64,000 nucleotides of DNA from Pseudomonadota bacterium (GTDB taxonomy: Bacteria; Pseudomonadota; Gammaproteobacteria; Burkholderiales; UBA9220): the NCBI GenBank assembly GCA_021845865.1, contig JAJZVC010000011.1, positions 1 through 64,000 of the forward strand. Reading direction: 5' to 3'. Below, one piece after another: positions 42,676-51,210 of the stretch; the first letter of the stretch is position 1, and every line of letters starts with the position of its first letter. Under the pieces are notes generated by a model. The model did not search any database, was not told where the DNA came from, and worked only from the letters and a program-made list of their open reading frames with translations. Both the position numbers and the translations under genes were made by a program.

Positions 42676-43416
42676 ATGCAGGACAAAGTTGTGCTGATTA
42701 CCGGCGGGGCCAAGCGGGTGGGGGCGGAAATCGCCCGCCAGCTTCACGGCCTCGGCGCCCGGGTGATGATCCATTACCGTTCCTCGGCGGCGGAGGCCGA
42801 GGGCCTGGCGGCGGAGCTGAACCGGACGCGGCCCGGTTCGGCGGCCCTGGTGCAGGCCGACCTGCACGACGTCGAGCGCCTGCCGGCCCTGGTGGCCGCC
42901 ACCCTGGAGCGCTTCGGCCGCCTGGACGTGCTGGTCAACAACGCCTCCAGCTTCTACCCCACGGCGGTGGGGGAGATTCGCGAACAGGACTGGCACGACC
43001 TCCTCGGCACCAACCTGAAGGCGCCTCTGTTCCTCTCCCAGGCCGCCGCCGACGCCCTGCGCCACAGCCACGGCTGCATCGTCAACATCGCCGACATCCA
43101 CGCCGAGCGGCCGATGAAGAGCTACGTCGTCTATAGCATCGCCAAGGCCGGCCTGGTGGCCCTGACCAAATCCCTGGCCCACGAACTGGGCCCCCAGGTG
43201 CGGGTCAATGCGGTGGCCCCCGGCCCCATCCTGTGGCCGGAGGAGGACCCTACCTTCGACGACCAGGAGCGCCGCCGCATCGTCGCCCATACCCTGCTGA
43301 AGCGGGAAGGCAGCCCCCAGGACATCGCCCGGGCGGTGACCTTCCTGGTCAAGGACGCGCCCTACGTCACCGGCGTCTTCCTGCCGGTGGACGGCGGGCG
43401 CAGCGCCAGCCTGTGA
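42676..43416 (+). CDS. folM: pteridine reductase (SDR family)
   Basis: VVLITGGAKRVGAEIARQLHGLGARVMIHYR; NNASSFYPT; YVVYSIAKAGL. Confidence 0.85.
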   Translation: MQDKVVLITGGAKRVGAEIARQLHGLGARVMIHYRSSAAEAEGLAAELNRTRPGSAALVQADLHDVERLPALVAATLERFGRLDVLVNNASSFYPTAVGEIREQDWHDLLGTNLKAPLFLSQAAADALRHSHGCIVNIADIHAERPMKSYVVYSIAKAGLVALTKSLAHELGPQVRVNAVAPGPILWPEEDPTFDDQERRRIVAHTLLKREGSPQDIARAVTFLVKDAPYVTGVFLPVDGGRSASL

Positions 43417-44168
43417 TGGAGCCGGTCAAGCCGCCGAAGACGCTGATCCAGGCCACCGGCAAGGCCATCGGCGACTTCGACATGATCCGCGACGGCGACC
43501 GGGTGTTGCTGGGCCTGTCCGGCGGCAAGGACTCCCTGTCCCTGCTCCACGTTCTGCTGCATATGCAGCAGAAGGCGCCCATCCGTTTCGAGCTGGCCGC
43601 CTGCACGGTGGACCCCCAGTCGCCGGATTTCGACCCCTCCCCCCTCAAGGCCTACCTGGCGGAGCTGGGAGTGCCCTATTTCTTCGAGAGCCAGCCCATC
43701 GTCGAACAGGCGGAGAAAAGCATGGTGGGGGATTCCTTCTGCGCCTTCTGCTCCCGCATGCGCCGGGGCATCCTCTACCGGGCGGCGCGGGAACACGGCT
43801 ACAACGTCCTGGCCATGGGCCAGCACCTGGACGACCTGGCGGAAACCTTCCTCATGTCCGCCTTTTTCGGCGGCAAGCTGCGCACCATGGCCGCCCACTA
43901 CACCATCGACGCCGGCGACCTGCGGGTGATCCGCCCCTTCGCCTACGTGCGCGAGCGCCAGACCCTGGCCTTCGCCCGCAGCGCCGAACTGCCCGTCATC
44001 TTCGAGAATTGCCCGGCCTGCTTCAGCAAGCCGATGCAGCGCTATCAGATGAAGCAGTTGCTGGCGGGAGTGGAGAAGGATCATTCCAAGGTGTTTTCCA
44101 GCCTGCGCACGGCCATGAAGCCATTAATGGGCGGGAAAGGGGAGCCTCAGCGCGGCGCCGAGGACTGA
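43416..44168 (+). CDS. ttcA: tRNA 2-thiocytidine(32) synthetase TtcA
   Basis: SGGKDSLSLL, CAFCSRMRRGILYRAAREHG; start overlaps folM stop. Confidence 0.92.
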   Translation: MEPVKPPKTLIQATGKAIGDFDMIRDGDRVLLGLSGGKDSLSLLHVLLHMQQKAPIRFELAACTVDPQSPDFDPSPLKAYLAELGVPYFFESQPIVEQAEKSMVGDSFCAFCSRMRRGILYRAAREHGYNVLAMGQHLDDLAETFLMSAFFGGKLRTMAAHYTIDAGDLRVIRPFAYVRERQTLAFARSAELPVIFENCPACFSKPMQRYQMKQLLAGVEKDHSKVFSSLRTAMKPLMGGKGEPQRGAED

Positions 44169-44200
44169 GCCGCGCCGTCCCCGGAACGGCGCGGCCGGGT

Positions 44201-45058
44201 TCACTTGCCGTTGGGCTTGTGCTTGAGGAAGCGGGCGGCCAGGGTGGGCTGGCTGCCGTAGGCATCCAGCTTGTCGCCGGCGGCCTGGTCGATGGCCTTG
44301 ATCCGGTCGGCGGGCGCGGGATGGGTTTCGAACAGCAGGGCGGCCCCCGGGTCCTTGGGGTTGAGCTTTTCCAGGTCGTGAATCACCTCCGGCAGGGCGA
44401 AGGGGTCGTAGCCGCCCCGGGCGGCGATGACGATGCCCATGCGGTCGGCCTCGTACTCGTCGTCCTTGTCCAGGCCGCGGGCGTAGAGCTCCTTGGTGCC
44501 CTGGACCAGGTTGGCCAGCACTCTGGATTTCGTGTCTCCCTCCCCCCGGGCCTCCACCGCCATGGTGGCCACTTCGGCAAAGGCGCCGTAGGAGGCGTTC
44601 TTCTGGATCGCCTTGAGGTGGTGTTTCTGCAGCACGTGGGCGATTTCGTGGGACAGCACCCCGGCCAGTTCCGCTTCGCTGTTGAGGCGCTTGAGCAGCC
44701 CCTTGGTGACGAAAATATAGCCCCCCGGCGCGGCGAAGGCGTTGACCGCGTCGCTGTCCAGCACGCCGAAGTGCCATGCCAGGTCGGGCCGTTCGGTCTG
44801 CAGGGCGAGCCAGCGGCCCACGTCGTTGACGTATTTTTCCAGGGCCGGGTTGTTCACCAGGGGGGCGCCCCCCAGCAGGGTGGAGGCCATCTGTTCGCCG
44901 ATGGCCACCTCCTCTTTTTCCGGGACTTCCCGGTTGGCTTCCTGGACGTTCTTGATGACGTTGCCGATGCGGTTGAGGTTGATGTTCCCCAGGTCGAAGG
45001 CGTGGCCGGCCACGGGTATCGCCAGGGCGGCCAGCAGGATGGCGAGGCGCTTGGTCAT
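44201..45058 (-). CDS. M48 family metalloprotease
   Basis: GVLSHEIAHVLQKHHLK (HExxH). Confidence 0.92.
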   Translation of the reverse strand: MTKRLAILLAALAIPVAGHAFDLGNINLNRIGNVIKNVQEANREVPEKEEVAIGEQMASTLLGGAPLVNNPALEKYVNDVGRWLALQTERPDLAWHFGVLDSDAVNAFAAPGGYIFVTKGLLKRLNSEAELAGVLSHEIAHVLQKHHLKAIQKNASYGAFAEVATMAVEARGEGDTKSRVLANLVQGTKELYARGLDKDDEYEADRMGIVIAARGGYDPFALPEVIHDLEKLNPKDPGAALLFETHPAPADRIKAIDQAAGDKLDAYGSQPTLAARFLKHKPNGK

Positions 45059-45597
45059 TGGCCGTCTCCCCACATGGAAGTCTTATTGTCGGGCGAAGCC
45101 GTCGGCGGTTTCAGGTAGTCCACCTGCTGGGCCTTGAGCCCGCCGGCGGCGGCGAAGGTCCGCGCCTCCTTGGCGCCGACCGTGTATTGCTTGAGCTTCC
45201 TCATCTCTTCCGGATTGGGCTGGGCGTTGGCCAATTCTTCCTTGGTCAGGCCGCGCACACCGGTGGCCACGGTGGTGCCGCTGCTGCCGGTGCGGGCGAT
45301 GTTGAGCAGGCCGGCGAGGCCGGCCCCGCCGCTGCCGCCCTTGGCGGTGCCGTCCCCCATGCGCAGGGCGAGCATGCGCACCCAGCCCTCCTTGTCCGCG
45401 GCCTTGACCTGCGTCCAGGGGCCCTGGCGCTTGAGAATTTCCACCGTGGTGTTTTCCGGCAGGGCGGCCACGGTCTCGGCGTCGGCGAAGGGGGTTTTTT
45501 TCAGGTCGGTGGCCTTGACGGTCTGGGCGCTTTCCCCCCAGGCGGCAAAACTGGCGGCCAGGGCCAAGGCGGCGATCAACAGGCGGGTCCGCTTCAC
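45055..45597 (-). CDS. SH3 domain-containing protein (bacterial SH3)
   Basis: [50 protein letters not shown]. Confidence 0.8.
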   Translation of the reverse strand: MKRTRLLIAALALAASFAAWGESAQTVKATDLKKTPFADAETVAALPENTTVEILKRQGPWTQVKAADKEGWVRMLALRMGDGTAKGGSGGAGLAGLLNIARTGSSGTTVATGVRGLTKEELANAQPNPEEMRKLKQYTVGAKEARTFAAAGGLKAQQVDYLKPPTASPDNKTSMWGDGQ

Positions 45598-47432
45598 GGG
45601 TTTTTTCTCCTCGGTTCAAACAGTTGCACTTCCTGGGTACGGCCTTTGACTTTATAGGACCCGTGGTCGATAAAGTCAAAGCTTTCGCCGCAGCGCTGCC
45701 GGGTCTCGGCGGAGACCAGGACCCGCGCCACGCCCTTGGTCTGGCCCTCGATGCGGCTGGCCAGGTTCACCGTGTCGCCGATGGCGGTGTAGTCCTGGCG
45801 CTGCTCGGAGCCGATGAAGCCCACCACCGCCGGGCCGGTGTGGATGCCGATGCCCACGTCGAAGGTTTCCCCCTGGGCGCCCAGCTCCTGCTTGAATGCT
45901 TCCAGGGTGTCCACCATCTCCAGGGCGCAGGCCACGGCGTTTTCCGCCTGCCGGGGATCGTCCGTTGGGGCGCCCCAGAAGGCCATGATGGCGTCGCCGA
46001 TGAATTTGTCCAGGGTGCCGCCGTGGCGGAAGATGACCGCCACCTGGCGGCTGAAGTAGTCGTTGAGCAGGTCCACGATCTCCTGGGGGCTGCGGCTTTC
46101 CGACAGGGTGGTGAAGCCGCGGATGTCGGAGAACAGCACCGTCAGTTCGCCGCTGCGGCCCGACAAGCTTTCCGCCGTCTGGCCTTTGTCCACCAGCTCC
46201 TTCACCACCCGGGGGTCGAGGAAGCGGTTGAAGGCGCGGATGGTGGCTTCCCGTGCCCGCCGTTCCTTGAGGTAAACGTGGACCGTGGCGGCGAGGTAGT
46301 AGGTCCAGCCGAAGGCCAGGGGGACGAACACCGGCAGCAGCCATAACTGGGTGACGGCGAAGTATTCCGCCCCCAGCAGGAGCAGGGTGGCGGGCGCCAG
46401 GCCGAGGGCGATGCGCGGGGGGGTGAAGCCGCGGGCGAAGGCGCCGCCCAGCCCGGCGAGCAGCAGCGCCGTGAGGGCGAACACGAGGGCGGCCGGAGCC
46501 TGGGCCATGTAGCCCCGGTTCTTCAGGTTGTCCAGGGCGGTGGCGAGGATTTCCACCGCCGGGTAGAGGCTGTCCACGGGGGTGGCGCGGATGTCGTGGA
46601 GGCCGGCGGCGCTGGCGCCGATGATGACGATCTTGCCGCTGAATTCATCGGCGGGACGCCGGGGGTGCTGGCGGGAAAAATCCTCGTACAGGTCGGCGTA
46701 GGAAACGTGGCGGTGGGCCAGGGCCGGGCCGCGCCAGCCCAGGAGCAGGGTTTCGCCGGGAGGGAGGGGATAGCCCATATCCTTCGCCACCCGGGCCGGC
46801 AGGGAAGGCAGGCGCCAGCCGTGGGCGTCCAGGTAGAGGTAGTAGCGGCGGCCGATGCCGTCCGGGTCCTCGAGGAAATTGATCGCCCCGAGGCGCCAAT
46901 TCTCCGGGTTCAGGGCGCCGGGCAGGGCCAGGGCGGCCTTGGCGCCGGCTTCCGCGGCGGGAGTGCGCTCGAAGCCGAGGAGCGCGCCGTAGCCGTCGAG
47001 GGGGATGCCCTTGGCGTCGCCGTTGGCCGGCAGGCGCAGGAAAGGAAAATAGACGTTGCGCTGGGCGGCGACTGCCTGGTTGAAATAGGCGTCGCTGTCC
47101 TTGCGGTAGATGTCCGGGTCGGTGAACAGGATGTCGAACAGGATGGCCTTGGGGTGCTGGCGGGCGAGGCCTTCCACCAGTTCGCCATGCACCGCCCGGG
47201 GCCAGGGATAGCTGCCGACGCTGTCGGCCATGCGGGCGAGGCTTTTCTCGTCGATATCGACCACGACGATGTCGGGGTCGGCTTGGCGGTCCAGGGAAAT
47301 TTCCCGCACGAAGGCGTCCGACAGGCGGTTTTCCAGAGCCTGAAGGCGGTGCAGCGAGAAAATTTCCACCGCCGCCGCCGCCAGAAAGGCGAGGGCGAGC
47401 AGCAGCAGGGGAGAGGGCCGGACGGGTCGCAT
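45594..47432 (-). CDS. CHASE2 domain adenylate/guanylate cyclase
   Basis: CHASE2 N-terminus ([16 protein letters not shown]), 3 TM, cyclase domain [14 protein letters not shown]. Confidence 0.92.
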   Translation of the reverse strand: MRPVRPSPLLLLALAFLAAAAVEIFSLHRLQALENRLSDAFVREISLDRQADPDIVVVDIDEKSLARMADSVGSYPWPRAVHGELVEGLARQHPKAILFDILFTDPDIYRKDSDAYFNQAVAAQRNVYFPFLRLPANGDAKGIPLDGYGALLGFERTPAAEAGAKAALALPGALNPENWRLGAINFLEDPDGIGRRYYLYLDAHGWRLPSLPARVAKDMGYPLPPGETLLLGWRGPALAHRHVSYADLYEDFSRQHPRRPADEFSGKIVIIGASAAGLHDIRATPVDSLYPAVEILATALDNLKNRGYMAQAPAALVFALTALLLAGLGGAFARGFTPPRIALGLAPATLLLLGAEYFAVTQLWLLPVFVPLAFGWTYYLAATVHVYLKERRAREATIRAFNRFLDPRVVKELVDKGQTAESLSGRSGELTVLFSDIRGFTTLSESRSPQEIVDLLNDYFSRQVAVIFRHGGTLDKFIGDAIMAFWGAPTDDPRQAENAVACALEMVDTLEAFKQELGAQGETFDVGIGIHTGPAVVGFIGSEQRQDYTAIGDTVNLASRIEGQTKGVARVLVSAETRQRCGESFDFIDHGSYKVKGRTQEVQLFEPRRKNP

Positions 47433-47462
47433 CCGGCCATGGTAGGGGAGGTACCCCTTAAA

Positions 47463-48281
47463 TTACAAGCCCAGGCGCTGGCCCAGGGTGGAGATCAGCC
47501 CCGCCTGGTTGAGGGTGTAGAAGTGCAGCCCCGGTGCACCGCCCCGCAGCAGCTTGTCGCACAGGTCGGTGACCACGTCCAGGCCGAAGGCTTGGAGGGC
47601 GGGCAGGTCGTTGGCCATGCCTTCCATGCGCTTGCGCATCCAGCGGGGAATCTCCGCCCCGCAGGCGTCGGAAAAGCGTGCCAGCTGGGTGAAGTTGGAG
47701 ATGGGCATGATGCCCGGCACGATGGGGATGGACACTCCCCGCGCGGCGCACTCGTCGACGAAGCGGAAGTAGGCGTCGGCGTTGTAGAAGTACTGGGTGA
47801 TGGCGGCGTCCGCCCCGGCCTTCGCCTTGGCGGCGAAGTTGTCCAGGTCCGCCACGGCGGAGGGGGCCTCGGGGTGGAACTCGGGATAGGCGGCCACCTC
47901 GATGTGGAACCAGTCGCCGTACTCGGCGCGGATGAAGGCCACCAGGTCGGCGGCGTAGCGGAAATCCCCCAGCTCCACCATGCCCGACGGGATATCGCCG
48001 CGCAGGGCGACGATGCGCTTGATGCCGTTGGCCTTGTACTCGTCCAGCAGGCTCTTGATGCTGTCGTGGGTGGCGGCGATGCAGGACAGGTGGGGGGCGG
48101 CCTGGTGGCCCTCCTTCTGTATCTCCAGCACCGTCTCCAGGGTGCGGTCCCGGGTGGAGCCGCCGGCGCCGAAGGTGACCGAGAAGAACTCCGGTTTCAT
48201 CTGCGCCAGCTGTTGGCGGGTGGCCCGCAGCTTGTCGATGCCCTCCTGGGTCTTGGGGGGGAAGAATTCGAAACTGAGCAT
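47463..48281 (-). CDS. metF: methylenetetrahydrofolate reductase
   Basis: MLSFEFFPPKTQEG; the ORF extends upstream to 48317 (MTPSRLTPHASR-) through the 7-bp repeat array. Confidence 0.95.
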   Translation of the reverse strand: MLSFEFFPPKTQEGIDKLRATRQQLAQMKPEFFSVTFGAGGSTRDRTLETVLEIQKEGHQAAPHLSCIAATHDSIKSLLDEYKANGIKRIVALRGDIPSGMVELGDFRYAADLVAFIRAEYGDWFHIEVAAYPEFHPEAPSAVADLDNFAAKAKAGADAAITQYFYNADAYFRFVDECAARGVSIPIVPGIMPISNFTQLARFSDACGAEIPRWMRKRMEGMANDLPALQAFGLDVVTDLCDKLLRGGAPGLHFYTLNQAGLISTLGQRLGL

Positions 48282-48282
48282 A

Positions 48283-48310
48283 CGTGAGGCGTGAGGCGTG
48301 AGGCGTGAGG
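48283..48310 (+). repeat. 7-bp tandem array, four CGTGAGG units, metF side
   Basis: CGTGAGGCGTGAGGCGTGAGGCGTGAGG directly read. Confidence 0.97.
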
Positions 48311-48313
48311 GGG

Positions 48314-48676
48314 TCATTTCTCTACTCGCTTCCTCTGGTGGTTGATGAGGCCGCTAATCAGGGCAAATAGTCGTTCCAATTGTTCGGTGGGAACTTGGCT
48401 TGCTTCCAGATAGCCGATTTCTCGCGCCACGATCAACTGGGTCTCCAGCTCGCTCAAGGACCCTCGGGCGACGCCGAGAAAGTGGAGTAACTCCTTGTCC
48501 GTTAAACGCGCGCTGCCCTCGGCGATATTCGAGGGGACGGAGATTGCGCTACGGCGAATCTGGCTCGCCAAGCCATAAGTTTCGTGCGGGGGAAAGGAAG
48601 CGGTGAGGGCATAAACGTCCTTGACCAAGCCAATGGCAAGCTGCCAAGCGTCAAGGTCGTGGTGTTTCCGCCTCAC
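48314..48676 (-). CDS. four-helix-bundle protein of S23/IVP (23S rRNA intervening sequence protein) family
   Basis: HHDLDAWQLAIGLVKDVYALTASFPPHETYGLASQIRRSAISVPSNIAEGSAR...FLGVARGSLSELETQL. Confidence 0.93.
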   Translation of the reverse strand: MRRKHHDLDAWQLAIGLVKDVYALTASFPPHETYGLASQIRRSAISVPSNIAEGSARLTDKELLHFLGVARGSLSELETQLIVAREIGYLEASQVPTEQLERLFALISGLINHQRKRVEK

Positions 48677-48698
48677 CCCTCACCCCTTTCCCCTCACG
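48671..48698 (-). repeat. 7-bp tandem array, ahcY side, inverted relative to 48283-48310
   Basis: Top strand CCTCACC CCTCACC CCTTTCC CCTCACG; bottom strand CGTGAGG GGAAAGG GGTGAGG GGTGAGG. Confidence 0.95.
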
Positions 48699-48701
48699 GC
48701 C

Positions 48702-50105
48702 TTAATACCGGTAGTGGTTGGGCTTGTAGGGGCCGTCCTTGGGCACGCCGATGTACTTGGCCTGCGTGTCGGAGAGCTCCGTCAGGTGGACGCCGATCTT
48801 CTTCAGGTGCAGGCGGGCCACCTTTTCGTCCAGATGCTTGGGCAGGGTGTACACGCCCACCGGATACTTGTCGGCATGGTTGAACAGCTCGATCTGGGCG
48901 ATGGTCTGGTTGCTGAAGGACGCGGACATCACGAAGGAGGGGTGGCCAGTGGCGCAGCCCAGGTTCACCAGGCGGCCCTTGGCGAGAACGATGATCTTTT
49001 TGCCGTCGGGGAAGATCACGTGGTCCACCTGGGGCTTGATCTCCTCCCACTGGTATTTTTCCACCGAGGCGATGTCGATTTCGGAGTCGAAGTGGCCGAT
49101 GTTGCACACGATGGCCTCGTTCTTCATCTTCGCCATGTGGTCGTGGTTGATCACGTGCACGTTGCCGGTGGCGGTGACGAAGATGTCGCCGATGGCGGCC
49201 ACCTCGTCCATGGTCACCACGCGGTAGCCTTCCATGGCCGCCTGCAGGGCGCAGATGGGGTCGATTTCGGTCACCATCACGGTGGCGCCCATGCCGCGGA
49301 AGGCCTGGGCGCAGCCCTTGCCCACGTCGCCGTAGCCCAGCACGACGCAGATCTTGCCCGCCACCATCACGTCGGTGGCGCGCTTGATGCCGTCCAGCAG
49401 GGATTCGCGGCAGCCGTAGAGGTTGTCGAACTTGGACTTGGTCACCGAGTCGTTGACGTTGATGGCCGGGAATTTCAGGCGGCCTTCCTCGGCCATCTGG
49501 TAGAGGCGGTGAACGCCGGTGGTGGTTTCCTCGGTCACGCCCTTGATGTGCTTGATGCGCTCGGAGTACCAGCCGGGAGAGGTTTCCAGGCGTTTCTTGA
49601 TGGCCGCGAACAGCACCCGTTCTTCCTCGCAGGTGGGGTTGGCGATGCAGGACGGGTCGCTTTCCGCGCGGGTGCCCAGGTGCAGCAGCAGGGTGGCGTC
49701 GCCGCCGTCGTCCAGGATCATGTTGGCGGGCTCGCCGGGCCACTCGAAGATGCGGTGGGTGTAATCCCAGTACTCTTCCAGGGACTCGCCCTTGTAGGCG
49801 AAGACCGGGATGCCGTCGGCGGCGATGGCGGCGGCGGCGTGGTCCTGGGTCGAGTAGATGTTGCAGGAAGCCCAGCGTACCTGGGCGCCCAGGGCGGTGA
49901 GGGTTTCAATCAGCACCGCGGTCTGGATGGTCATGTGCAGGGAGCCGGCGATGCGCGCGCCCTTGAGGGGCTGGGAAGCGGCGAATTCCTCGCGGATGGC
50001 CATCAGGCCGGGCATTTCCACCTCGGCGATGGCGATTTCCTTGCGGCCCCAAGAGGCCAGGGACATGTCGGCGACTTTGTAGTCGGTGAATTTAGCGTCA
50101 GCCAC
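48702..50105 (-). CDS. ahcY: adenosylhomocysteinase
   Basis: [54 protein letters not shown] start. Confidence 0.97.
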   Translation of the reverse strand: MADAKFTDYKVADMSLASWGRKEIAIAEVEMPGLMAIREEFAASQPLKGARIAGSLHMTIQTAVLIETLTALGAQVRWASCNIYSTQDHAAAAIAADGIPVFAYKGESLEEYWDYTHRIFEWPGEPANMILDDGGDATLLLHLGTRAESDPSCIANPTCEEERVLFAAIKKRLETSPGWYSERIKHIKGVTEETTTGVHRLYQMAEEGRLKFPAINVNDSVTKSKFDNLYGCRESLLDGIKRATDVMVAGKICVVLGYGDVGKGCAQAFRGMGATVMVTEIDPICALQAAMEGYRVVTMDEVAAIGDIFVTATGNVHVINHDHMAKMKNEAIVCNIGHFDSEIDIASVEKYQWEEIKPQVDHVIFPDGKKIIVLAKGRLVNLGCATGHPSFVMSASFSNQTIAQIELFNHADKYPVGVYTLPKHLDEKVARLHLKKIGVHLTELSDTQAKYIGVPKDGPYKPNHYRY

Positions 50106-50147
50106 AGCGAACTCCTAACGTTGTGGCCGGGGGGATGCGGGAGTGTT

Positions 50148-50194
50148 GCTCACCTGGCATCCCGTGCCCGGCACGGGGTTGAAATCAGGTGAGC
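50148..50194 (-). promoter_or_regulatory. putative expression-platform hairpin of the SAH riboswitch
   Basis: Bottom-strand arms GCTCACCTG (50194-50186) and CAGGTGAGC (50156-50148) perfectly complementary; 5' arm overlaps the pseudoknot strand GCGCTC. Confidence 0.7.
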
Positions 50195-50254
50195 GCGGTT
50201 CTTTGGAAAGCCGAGCCTGACGGTGTGGGGGCCGTTGCAGCGCTCCTCGGGCGG
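50188..50254 (-). ncRNA. S-adenosylhomocysteine (SAH) riboswitch upstream of ahcY
   Basis: Bottom strand CCGAGGAGCGCTGCAACGGCCCCCACACCGTCAGGCTCGGCTTTCCAAAGAACCGCGCTC: P1 CCGAG/CTCGG, core GAGGAGCGCUGCAAC, AGGCUCGG, pseudoknot GAGCGC/GCGCTC; immediately upstream of ahcY. Confidence 0.92.
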
Positions 50255-50259
50255 GTTGA

Positions 50260-50265
50260 ATTATA
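50260..50265 (-). promoter_or_regulatory. -10-like element TATAAT upstream of SAH riboswitch
   Basis: Bottom strand TATAAT about 10 nt before the riboswitch; no clear -35. Confidence 0.5.
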
Positions 50266-50302
50266 ACTGAATTTTTTGAGAGGGCGGGACGTCACGGGCC
50301 TA

Positions 50303-51091
50303 TTAATAGAGGCGTCTGCGCAGCAAATAATCATCTGGGAGTTTAATGATGTAGCTGCCGTCCTTTTTGAGGAGGGCAAGTTCCTTATCGTTCTTAGCAA
50401 TCAGTAGCCCTTCATGAAGCGTGGTCCCCGTTTTATCTACGAGGAAGAAACAATTGCTCCACTTTGTCTTCTCATTCGGGAAGCAACCTTTTTCACGGAA
50501 GACTTTAATTTTTTCAAGCGCCATGGAATTTCCTTTGGAATAAGCCGCCATCGGGAGCAACCACCAAAGAAGCGCGATGAGTACTGTGGTCGTTAAGAGA
50601 AAAAGAATGCTATAAAACAGAACCCATACAATGCCAATGACTTTTGTAAGATCGTTGTTTTTCCAATGCAATCTGGATAATAAAGTTTCCAGAATTTTTA
50701 GAATATTGGAAAGAATCGGGTAAGGTGGCCTCTTGAGCGCTTTAACGAGCCAATAAAGGCCGCCGACGCATAAGCAAATGGTAAGAATAACCCAATAGAC
50801 AAGAGGGGGAGACAACAGTCGATTAATCGTTTTTGCGGCAACTTCCCCTAGGCTAAGCAAAAAAAGACCGACAGCATGATACGAAAATACGTAGATGTCA
50901 GGGGTCGCAAGAGGAAATCCGTCAGCCGCTACACCAAAAGCTTCCATATACCCTTGGTAATAGCTTAGGCCAAGTAAATAGGCTCCAGGGGTAAGGATAC
51001 CAATAAGGGCAGCGGAAATTGCAAATAGATTCTTCCACTTTTTTGCTTTTGGCTGTTCCTCAGATGGCTGTGGCATTGGGTTGTTAGGCAT
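50303..51091 (-). CDS. hypothetical multi-TM membrane protein
   Basis: 262 aa ORF with several hydrophobic segments; visibly AT-richer than surroundings; no family recognised. Confidence 0.65.
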   Translation of the reverse strand: MPNNPMPQPSEEQPKAKKWKNLFAISAALIGILTPGAYLLGLSYYQGYMEAFGVAADGFPLATPDIYVFSYHAVGLFLLSLGEVAAKTINRLLSPPLVYWVILTICLCVGGLYWLVKALKRPPYPILSNILKILETLLSRLHWKNNDLTKVIGIVWVLFYSILFLLTTTVLIALLWWLLPMAAYSKGNSMALEKIKVFREKGCFPNEKTKWSNCFFLVDKTGTTLHEGLLIAKNDKELALLKKDGSYIIKLPDDYLLRRRLY

Positions 51092-51210
51092 AAGTTATTT
51101 CAAATCACTCTTGACGGGTGCTTAATAACCCTACGCCCAATGATTTAAGCTGTCAACACGTAGTGTGTTGATTTGTTATGTATATTTGCTTTGTGTGGGG
51201 GGTCTGATGA

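Larger units (their letters stand above)
48283..48698 (-). mobile_element. putative repeat-bounded S23/IVP-type cassette between ahcY and metF
   Basis: Single ORF filling the space between inverted 7-bp arrays; boundaries abut the ahcY stop and metF start. Confidence 0.55.

Noticed and set aside
48314-48676. S23-family protein considered as a DGR accessory (Avd) gene
   Set aside because: No reverse transcriptase, template repeat or variable repeat recognised in the window.
48283-48698. Short repeats considered as a CRISPR array or phase-variable tract
   Set aside because: The 7-bp units are contiguous without spacers; the arrays flank a gene in inverted orientation rather than forming repeat-spacer structure. 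Phase variation of the MetF extension by unit number is possible but untested.
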